From assembly GCA_046760905.1 (NCBI GenBank), contig JBHIFB010000096.1, positions 1 through 12,793 of the forward strand: 12,793 nt of DNA, in the 5' to 3' direction. Below are positions 7,912-12,793 of this stretch, one piece after another. Below the pieces are notes generated by a model that saw only the letters and a program-made list of their open reading frames with translations, had not been told where the DNA came from and did no database searches. Numbering within the stretch: the stretch's first letter is position 1; each line of letters starts with the position of its first letter. The DNA is from JBHIFB01 sp046760905 (GTDB lineage: Bacteria > Gemmatimonadota > CAZMKB01). The position numbers and the translations under genes are program-made.

Positions 7912-8586
7912 AGTGCCCTCCTCCATATTTTCCATGGCTTCGCGGGGCCATGCTGAGACATCATTTCTATCATGCGTTCGAGGTGGACCGTTTTTCCGGG
8001 GATTGGCCTCCGAGCGAAGACCATCGAGGAAAAGATCAAGCGATGCCCTGGTGAACCGTTCCATCGATTCGTAAGTCCCGAACCGGTAATAGGGCGGTGT
8101 AAAGAGCTCGAAGAGGTTGGCCAGAAGGAAGCCTGTTCCAATCGGATCGGCACATTTGAAATCGCCTGATGTGCATCCTTCCTCAATGATGCGGCCGAGC
8201 AGCGCCCCCTGCTTCTTCACGTATCCATCGATCCGCTGAACGATCTCCGGTTTCATGGAGGAGATGATCTCCTCGCCGTGGGGATAGCGGTGAACCAGAT
8301 CGAATATTGTCATGACACGGTGCAGGATGCACTCTCTGAGGCGCTGTTCCGGGGAAGCATCTCTCCGGGCAATCTCCTCAAGATCCCGGTTTATGCGATC
8401 GTTTGTGAGATCCACCAGAGCCAGCATGATTTCCGCCTTTGAGCTGAAATATAGATAGACTGTTCCTTTACCGATTCCAGCGCATCTGGCGATATCCTGG
8501 ATGGTGGTCTTGGTATACCCATAGTGGCGTATAAGCCCCCAGGCGGCTTTGAGAATAGATTCCCTTTTTCCGTCTAAATCGGCCAT
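7708..8586 (-). CDS. TetR/AcrR-family transcriptional regulator (as read, in frame with zinc ribbon)
   Basis: The start is taken as ATG at 8586 (MADLDGKRESIL); an in-frame TTG at 8613 lies inside the operator-like palindrome and is unlikely. Residues about 8-58 are a textbook TetR helix-turn-helix: ILKAAWGLIRHYGYTKTTI, then DIARCAGIGKGTVYLYFSSK. Residues about 60-195 are the variable ligand-binding/dimer domain. The conserved part ends near FLDGLRSEANP. As read, the frame continues through a low-complexity linker into the zinc ribbon, giving 292 residues, long for the family. If one A is removed from the A5 run at 7991-7995, the protein instead ends at 7908 after 225 residues, with a stop overlapping the zinc-ribbon ATG. 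It probably represses itself and the AOR operon through the palindrome just upstream. The inducer is unknown. Confidence 0.85.
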   Translation of the reverse strand: MADLDGKRESILKAAWGLIRHYGYTKTTIQDIARCAGIGKGTVYLYFSSKAEIMLALVDLTNDRINRDLEEIARRDASPEQRLRECILHRVMTIFDLVHRYPHGEEIISSMKPEIVQRIDGYVKKQGALLGRIIEEGCTSGDFKCADPIGTGFLLANLFELFTPPYYRFGTYESMERFTRASLDLFLDGLRSEANPRKNGPPRTHDRNDVSAWPREAMENMEEGTMSRASHDGKHGEGAVRCLNCFAHFVPGPGADQAICPNCKIEWRISWLRPEAPKIRGPVWDSYPNPKE

Positions 8587-8606
8587 TTCCAGAATACAGA
8601 ATATAC

Positions 8607-8629
8607 TGACCAAAATACATTTCTGGTCA
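8607..8629. promoter_or_regulatory. Operator-like palindrome for the TetR regulator
   Basis: This is a 23-bp inverted repeat, TGACCAAAA-TACAT-TTCTGGTCA, with eight of nine arm positions complementary. It lies 20 bases upstream of the TetR ATG, where an autoregulatory TetR site is expected. The surrounding AT-rich sequence contains -10-like hexamers (TACAAT and TATATT on the minus strand) but no clear consensus pair, so the exact promoter is not assigned. Confidence 0.6.
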
Positions 8630-8761
8630 TTGTATCAATAATATAGCAGGATTGATGAAAAAAAGCAAGTAAAATATCGCCCAAGATAAGGGAGATGGAG
8701 GGGGAGCTGAGAGAAGTTACAGGAGAGTTGCACGAGCTTATATTGAGGATGTCATGAGATT

Positions 8762-8790
8762 CAAAAACAGCCATGAGTAGCGGCCATGGC
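8762..8790 (-). terminator. Rho-independent terminator of the nickel operon
   Basis: On the minus strand, GCCATG(N9)CATGGC is followed at once by TGTTTTTG. It lies about 20 nt past the NikR stop and before the divergent-free gap leading to the TetR operon. The stem is only six base pairs, so strength is uncertain. Confidence 0.55.
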
Positions 8791-8810
8791 ACCGGGAAAC
8801 ATCCGTTGGG

Positions 8811-9239
8811 CTACACTTCCACCCTCGATGTCCTCGTAAGCCGGGAAAATTTCACTCCGCGGAGCCCTGAGATCTCGGTGCTTATCTTCTCTATCTCGGG
8901 TGATTTCCCCTTCATTATGATTGTTTCCAGGCAGTTGTCGTGGTCCAGATGGATGTGGGTGCTGCACAGGATATTGACGTATCGGCTGTGCTGGGCGTGA
9001 ATTATCCTTTCTGCGAGTTCTCTCTGGTGGTGGTCATAGGTGATGGACAGCACGCCTACAACCTCTTGGGTAGCATCTTTCCATTTGTCTTCTACAATCT
9101 TCTCTCTGATGAGGTCGCGAACAAACTCCGAGCGTGATGCATATCCCCTCTGTACCACCCTCCCGTCGAGCTCTGCTAGAAGTGAAGACGGGAGTGAGAC
9201 GCTGAACCTCATCGTACTCGTATCCTCTTTCCTTGTCAT
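8811..9239 (-). CDS. nikR: Nickel-responsive transcriptional regulator NikR
   Basis: The protein has 142 residues from ATG at 9239 (MTRKEDTSTMRFSVSLP), chosen because GGGAG sits 7 nt upstream; the longer in-frame start would overlap NikO. The N-terminal ribbon-helix-helix is visible (MRFSVSLPSSLLAELD, then YASRSEFVRDLIRE). The C-terminal ACT-like nickel domain keeps all four ligands of E. coli NikR: H84 (H76 in E. coli), H95 and H97 (H87, H89) and C103 (C95), within THIHLDHDNCLE. The protein binds Ni(II) and represses nickel uptake genes. It is the last gene of the nik operon, four bases after nikO, so it would autoregulate with the transporter. The likely target site is the palindrome at 11935-11959. 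Confidence 0.95.
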   Translation of the reverse strand: MTRKEDTSTMRFSVSLPSSLLAELDGRVVQRGYASRSEFVRDLIREKIVEDKWKDATQEVVGVLSITYDHHQRELAERIIHAQHSRYVNILCSTHIHLDHDNCLETIIMKGKSPEIEKISTEISGLRGVKFSRLTRTSRVEV

Positions 9240-9243
9240 CGTA

Positions 9244-10020
9244 CTACTCCCAGTCATGCGTATGAAAATGACCGTGCTCCATTGCTCCATGCCTGTGTCT
9301 GTGGCTGTGAAGCAGGTTTGCTTCCAGAAGTCTCTCCCGGTCTCTTAGCAGATCTTCGATTCCGCCTTCATAGATCAACTCGTGGCGTTCCGAAAGCACC
9401 ATCGTTCGCTCACCGAGTTCGGCAGCGAGTGTCAGGTTGTGCGTAGTCACGAGTGTCGTTACCTCCAGATCCTGAAGAAAATCGATGAGCCAGCCTGTGC
9501 TCCTGGGGTCTAGCTTGGACGTTGGTTCATCGAGCAATAGCATCTCGGGCTCGAGGCAAAGAAGGGAAGCAAGACAGACCCTCTGTTTCTCGCCGCTACT
9601 GAGATGGAAAGGCGGAGAGTCAAGATGGCGAGAGATTCCAAGGAGGTTTGCCCAGTACCTCACCCGTGCATCTGTGTCGTCCAACTCGAGCTGGCGGAGG
9701 CTGAAGGCGATTTCATCATAAACCGTTGGATTAAAAATCATCGACTCCGGGTTCTGGAAAAGGAGTACAACCTCCTTTCGGAAGGTATGATTGAATGTTC
9801 TGTCCTTCAAGACCTTTCTTGTGACCTGCTGCTCTTTGTAGAAGTAGCGGCCTTCGGTCGGGAATATGAGGCCGTTCAGGATCTTAAGGAGTGTGGTCTT
9901 ACCGCTACCGTTGACACCCAGAAGAACGACCTTCTCACCCGTCATGATTTCAAATGACAGCTTCCTCAGCGCAGCTGTACCGTTCCCATAGTTATGGCCC
10001 AAGCTTTCGACCTTAATCAT
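9244..10020 (-). CDS. nikO: ECF-type nickel transporter ATPase NikO
   Basis: The protein has 258 residues. Walker A is GVNGSGKT at 35-42, the Q-loop is FQNPES near 88-93, the signature is LSSGEKQ near 140-146, Walker B is LLLDEP at 161-166, and the switch His is in TTHN near 192-195. It is the energy-coupling ATPase of a CbiO/NikO nickel or cobalt importer. A histidine-rich tail (from about residue 238, with nine histidines in the last 21 residues) probably buffers or senses nickel; such tails are common in nickel ABC and ECF proteins. Its start overlaps the NikQ stop by eight bases and its end lies four bases from nikR. Only one ATPase is present, so a homodimer is expected. Confidence 0.93.
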   Translation of the reverse strand: MIKVESLGHNYGNGTAALRKLSFEIMTGEKVVLLGVNGSGKTTLLKILNGLIFPTEGRYFYKEQQVTRKVLKDRTFNHTFRKEVVLLFQNPESMIFNPTVYDEIAFSLRQLELDDTDARVRYWANLLGISRHLDSPPFHLSSGEKQRVCLASLLCLEPEMLLLDEPTSKLDPRSTGWLIDFLQDLEVTTLVTTHNLTLAAELGERTMVLSERHELIYEGGIEDLLRDRERLLEANLLHSHRHRHGAMEHGHFHTHDWE

Positions 10021-10564
10021 TGAAAAACCCCCTTGACTTCATCGCCTGAGTGATTTCCCTGGTGTCGTTTAGAGATTTGTGTAGAAAGAAAGCTCCCATC
10101 GAAGCACCGTGCCTGTATAGAGTTCTCACCGAGAGACGATCGATGGAGCGGCTCCTGAGAGCCGCACGGAACTCCTCGAACAGCCTTTTGAGGGTCAGAA
10201 CCTGGCTGTAAGCGAGGTTGAGTGCATACAGCATCGGGCGGGATGGCTCCAGCGCTTTGAACATGTTTATCCGTTCCCTCATCAGGAAGGTGAGGTAGGT
10301 CAGAGCGAATACCCTCACATTAACAAGCGCCACATAATGTGAAGAGAAATCACCCTCCAGCTTTGCGAGAAACACGTATGAGATCGTGACTATCGAGTTA
10401 AACATCACAATGGCATACGCAGCCTTCTTCGCTATTTTCCAGAAGTCCCTTCCCGAGATGAGGATTAACAACGACATTCCTACCAGGAGGAACCGGATGT
10501 CATGGATAAGCGTGATCAGAATAACGGCTACAACATAGAGAATGAATGCGATTCTGTCCTTCAT
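10013..10564 (-). CDS. nikQ: ECF transporter transmembrane (T) component NikQ
   Basis: The protein has 183 residues from ATG at 10564, which overlaps the NikM stop as ATGA; the frame is open upstream but that part is the shadow of nikM. The N-terminus is hydrophobic (about five membrane segments in the first 120 residues). The cytoplasmic coupling-helix motifs of ECF T components are present: AALRSRSI near 135 and AMKSRGF near the C-terminus. It links the substrate subunit NikM to the ATPase NikO. It is somewhat shorter than CbiQ proteins of about 230-260 residues, but nothing essential is obviously missing. Confidence 0.88.
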   Translation of the reverse strand: MKDRIAFILYVVAVILITLIHDIRFLLVGMSLLILISGRDFWKIAKKAAYAIVMFNSIVTISYVFLAKLEGDFSSHYVALVNVRVFALTYLTFLMRERINMFKALEPSRPMLYALNLAYSQVLTLKRLFEEFRAALRSRSIDRLSVRTLYRHGASMGAFFLHKSLNDTREITQAMKSRGFFND

Positions 10565-11208
10565 GATGCCTGCAGTCGTTTGAGTTTTATGAAGAACTGG
10601 TAGATGAGAACAGTCAGCACGCCCTCCCCGATTCCGAGCAATGAATGTGGAATCATCACTGCCGGAATGGTAAGCGATAGACCGAACGGAAAAAACAGAG
10701 GTGTTCCATCCGGCATGTGGGCGATCACCGGCTGAATGCCAAGAACAACCGCCTCGATCAAAGCCGATACGTTGAGGGATAACCATCCCGCGACAAACAG
10801 CGCGATCTTCTCATTGAGGCCGCGTATCAGCAAAAAGACGGAGAAAGCGGCTGCACTACCTGCCAGGCCCATGGCAAGCGCATTCACGGGCAGCGATGTT
10901 ACACCACCTACGCCGAAGAGCAGCGACTGGAGCAGGAGTACCATGGATATAGCAATGAATGAAACCCAGATCCCGAAGAGGACAGCCAGCAGCCCGATAC
11001 CCGCCGCGTGTATGGATGTTCCTCCCGGGAGCGGCAAGGAGATCATCATGAATACGAAGGCAAGAGCTGTCACAACAGCCAGGGAGGGAATCGCCTCCTC
11101 ATCCAGCTTTCCCTTCACCCTTTTCATACCGAATGCCCAGAGACCTGCGCAGGCGGCATAGGAGGGAATGTAGAGCTTTGGTGCTATGAATCCATCCGGT
11201 ATGTGCAT
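10561..11208 (-). CDS. nikM: ECF nickel transporter substrate-binding membrane subunit NikM
   Basis: The protein has 215 residues. The start is ATG at 11208 because the family's mature N-terminus begins MHIPDG and AGGGGAG stands just upstream; the frame stays open to 11409 but that stretch is not protein-like. His2 and His67 (GTSIHAAGIG) match the nickel ligands known from the NikM2 structure, in which Met1-His2 and His67 hold Ni(II). The rest is about six to seven hydrophobic helices. A cobalt transporter (CbiM) is the alternative, but a linked NikR and a NikL-like protein favour nickel. It is coupled to nikQ by an ATGA overlap and separated from nikL by 193 nt. Confidence 0.92.
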   Translation of the reverse strand: MHIPDGFIAPKLYIPSYAACAGLWAFGMKRVKGKLDEEAIPSLAVVTALAFVFMMISLPLPGGTSIHAAGIGLLAVLFGIWVSFIAISMVLLLQSLLFGVGGVTSLPVNALAMGLAGSAAAFSVFLLIRGLNEKIALFVAGWLSLNVSALIEAVVLGIQPVIAHMPDGTPLFFPFGLSLTIPAVMIPHSLLGIGEGVLTVLIYQFFIKLKRLQAS

Positions 11209-11401
11209 AAGACTCCCCTGATTACTATTGCTTGGCCCCGAGCTCGAAGCCCGCACTCTTCTAATACCCCTTGATACCGGGTAGCAATTAGATATGTCGC
11301 CGACCGTCGAGCCCCGGCAACTCCAAGAGATGCAACACTGTGATAGCTGAAGGCAGCGTGGGGACAGAGGTGGAGACTGAGACGGATGGATAGCGGCCTT
11401 A
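11209..11401 (-). other. 193-nt untranslated spacer between nikL and nikM with predicted hairpins
   Basis: The operon is otherwise packed with overlaps, yet this gap holds no gene I can support. On the transcript strand it contains a 7-bp stem (GTTGCCG/CGGCGAC, 11296-11321) and a smaller one (TACCC/GGGTA, 11265-11283), then the NikM ribosome-binding site. It may be a control or processing region. It does not match cobalamin riboswitch core motifs that I know. Confidence 0.4.
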
Positions 11402-11836
11402 TCATACAACCCTCCTCCGGTAGAACAGGTTGATTATGGCGAAGCCTCCGAGGATAATTGCGATTCCAACGAGGATTCGAGAATAACGATCGAAAAGCGA
11501 CATATCGGTGTCAATCGGAACGCCGAGCTCGTCGGTTTCAAGAGTGATATCCATGCCATGCCCATCTTCGGAGAACACTCTTATACGCCAGTCACCTCCT
11601 TCATCAGGAATAAATGTGATCCTTCCGTTTGCATCGGTATCTCCGACCTGGAAGGGTGTCTTCTCACCTTCGCGAAAGATTTCATAACTTTCATTGGAGA
11701 AGCTCGTGTTATCCGGATGAAATAGCCTTATAACGATGGCCTCTCCCTGGGTCACCTTATAGTGCAGATCGTGACCCGATGCAGGGCCGATCATCAGCAT
11801 GAGGCAGAGCACAACAACGAGAGCTGAGGTTTTCAT
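11402..11836 (-). CDS. nikL: NikL-like extracytoplasmic accessory protein of the nickel transporter
   Basis: The protein has 144 residues. A signal peptide covers about 1-21 (hydrophobic LVVVLCLMLMIGPASG), after which the mature end starts HDLHY. Residues about 25-105 form a small beta-rich domain of the carboxypeptidase-regulatory/DUF4198 type, with DTDANGRITFIPDEGGDW typical of NikK/NikL proteins. One C-terminal membrane helix lies near 118-139, ending in basic YRRR. Such proteins accompany NikMQO in NikKMLQO-type systems and probably feed or stabilise the substrate subunit outside the membrane. The histidines at the mature N-terminus could bind nickel (inference). It is the first gene of the operon, behind the promoter and NikR-like site at 11935-11993. 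The symbol is a family-level assignment. Confidence 0.78.
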   Translation of the reverse strand: MKTSALVVVLCLMLMIGPASGHDLHYKVTQGEAIVIRLFHPDNTSFSNESYEIFREGEKTPFQVGDTDANGRITFIPDEGGDWRIRVFSEDGHGMDITLETDELGVPIDTDMSLFDRYSRILVGIAIILGGFAIINLFYRRRVV

Positions 11837-11934
11837 AACTCCCTCGCCGGTTAAAGGTTGAGCTCTTTTGGACTTTTTCAGTTGTTTGCCTTAAATCCAG
11901 CTCTTTCACTCGGTAATCCTTACAACGATGACGA

Positions 11935-11959
11935 TATTACGATAATTAAATTCGTAATA
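11935..11959. promoter_or_regulatory. NikR-like operator
   Basis: This is a perfect 8-bp inverted repeat, TATTACGA-N9-TCGTAATA, also readable as TATTAC-N13-GTAATA. The spacing matches the NikR site proposed for delta-proteobacteria (GTGTTAC-N13/14-GTAACAC). It covers the expected transcription start of the nik promoter, fitting repression of the operon by the NikR encoded at its end. Confidence 0.65.
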
Positions 11960-11964
11960 CTATT

Positions 11965-11993
11965 ATTATAACCTGAGATTATACCCTGGTCAA
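11965..11993 (-). promoter_or_regulatory. Promoter of the nikLMQO-nikR operon
   Basis: On the minus strand there is TTGACC, a 17-base spacer and a perfect TATAAT (-10 at 11965-11970, -35 at 11988-11993). The predicted start, about seven bases on, falls inside the NikR-like palindrome. This gives a leader of about 120 nt before nikL. Confidence 0.7.
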
Positions 11994-12117
11994 TACAGAT
12001 CCATTCTTAAACGAAAAGCAGGTACTTAGACCCTTTCACCTCCCCACAAATTCTCGAGAGGACCCTGAAACGTTTCCACCGGAGAAGGCCAAAGCTTTAT
12101 GGGACAGGTTTGAGTTC

Positions 12118-12486
12118 GTGTACACCCCCAAGCACGGAAGATGGCTGAACTTTGTCATGACCCACATACCCGATCCCTGGGAACATACGACCCGCTACGC
12201 TGGATTTTACTCCAATCGCAGTCGCGGGAAGAGGAAGTGGGATCATAGCACTCGGGAGCGTGCGGGAAGGATGAGGGAGGCACGTGCTCCCCTTCGATGG
12301 CGGAGGAAATGGGCGGAGTTGTTGCAACTGGTGTTCGAGGTCACGCTCGCCTGTCCCCGCTGTGGCACCGAGATGAAGATTCTCTCTTTCGTGACGGAGT
12401 CTGAGCCCATCGGGAAGATCCTCGCCCACCTGAAACAGAAGGGAACCTGCGCCCGGGCGGGACCGTTCGCAGGTAGTGCCGCGTGA
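12118..12486 (+). pseudogene. C-terminal remnant of an IS91-family (Y2) transposase
   Basis: The frame, open from 11977, gives recognisable IS91-type transposase sequence from about 12100: THIPDPWEHTTRYAGFYSNRSRGKRK, shown here only as landmarks HIPD near 12166, YAGFYSNRSRG near 12196, then WAELLQLVFEV, CPRCGTEM and IGKILAHL before the stop. These are the C-terminal features of the family. The N-terminal zinc finger, the HUH metal site and the catalytic tyrosine region are absent, and no start with a ribosome-binding site is present. The piece before HIPD looks shortened relative to the family's usual linker. It is therefore a dead fragment next to the nik promoter, a trace of a past insertion and deletion. 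GTG at 12118 is only the first possible start in frame. Confidence 0.75.
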
Positions 12487-12519
12487 GGGTCTCCCGTCTC
12501 TCCTTCCCGATGATCTGTT

Positions 12520-12538
12520 CTGACCCTCTCGGGATCAG
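12520..12538. other. Hairpin downstream of the transposase remnant
   Basis: The inverted repeat CTGACCC-TCTC-GGG(A)TCAG lies about 35 nt after the transposase stop. IS91-like elements carry short hairpins at their ends, so this may mark the right end of the element; no T-run follows. Weak support. Confidence 0.3.
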
Positions 12539-12793
12539 TGTGTCCTCAGGTGGAAATTCGGCTGATGGGTTCTACCTTTGAGGACCGTTTTTGTTTGTGA
12601 AGAGTAGTAATGAAGCCGGGAAAATGAGATTCTCGACTTGACATTCACTGATGAATAAGGTAAAATCGAAATAGAAGAAGAAGTGAGATTTTAAGTTCGC
12701 CTGCTATGTAACTTGTCAAGCCTCCGAGCTATTTTCTCCTTTCTTTCAATTTCATTCAGAAAAGACGTACGAATACAACATTCCCATCCTGCT
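12539..12793. other. Non-coding tail of the window
   Basis: I see no gene here on either strand. Stops are frequent, and the sequence turns AT-rich after 12590. The only clear element is the promoter listed separately. Confidence 0.6.
12638..12666 (+). promoter_or_regulatory. Near-consensus sigma70 promoter pointing out of the window
   Basis: A perfect -35 TTGACA (12638-12643), a 17-base spacer and TAAAAT (12661-12666). No start codon with an open frame follows within the window, so it probably drives a gene beyond the right edge or belongs to the leader of one. Confidence 0.55.

Noticed and set aside
8773..9000. Plus-strand open frame opposite nikR
   Set aside because: Antisense to conserved NikR residues; no independent support.
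11209..11401. Cobalamin riboswitch before nikM
   Set aside because: No B12-box-like core seen, and the operon with NikR points to nickel rather than cobalt control.
1..12793. CRISPR array, tRNA or rRNA genes
   Set aside because: No regularly spaced repeats and no tRNA- or rRNA-like stretch noticed by eye on either strand.

Overview
The window looks like a piece of an anaerobic bacterium of the FCB supergroup, probably an uncultured lineage. The main evidence is the 813-residue secreted beta-propeller protein: it ends in a Por-secretion/FlgD-like C-terminal domain with the hallmark run SQNHPNPFNPVTEI. The other evidence is a sulfatase-fold protein fused to a long TPR array, and an oxygen-sensitive tungsten-type aldehyde:ferredoxin oxidoreductase (AOR) locus. 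The phylum-level placement is an inference.

Layout. (1) Positions 1-4587, plus strand: a 5'-truncated alkaline-phosphatase/sulfatase-fold protein with about nine TPRs, coupled through a TAATG overlap to the secreted LVIVD-type propeller. (2) Positions 4693-8629, minus strand: an operator-like palindrome, a TetR regulator, a small zinc-ribbon protein, the AOR, a four-cluster ferredoxin and an HdrC-like iron-sulfur protein. As read, the regulator and the zinc ribbon share one frame; a one-base frameshift may explain this. The genes overlap or abut and read as one redox operon: AOR oxidises an aldehyde or similar substrate and its electrons pass to the ferredoxin and then to the HdrC-like protein. 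(3) Positions 8762-11993, minus strand: a nickel uptake operon in the order NikL-like, NikM, NikQ, NikO, NikR. It has a strong sigma70-type promoter, a NikR-like palindrome over the predicted transcription start, and a hairpin/T-run terminator at its end. (4) Positions 12000-12793: a C-terminal remnant of an IS91-family transposase, then non-coding sequence with a near-consensus promoter firing rightward out of the window.

The most unusual observation is a 54-bp near-perfect direct repeat (52/54 identical, 43 bp in a row exact). One copy is the antisense of exactly codons 108-125 of the ferredoxin gene, which carry its fourth iron-sulfur site. The other copy begins at the G of the propeller's ATG and encodes the first residues of its export signal. 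Other points worth checking are the TetR/zinc-ribbon junction, the 193-nt structured gap between nikL and nikM, the NikR-like operator, and the HdrC-like gene without an HdrB partner.
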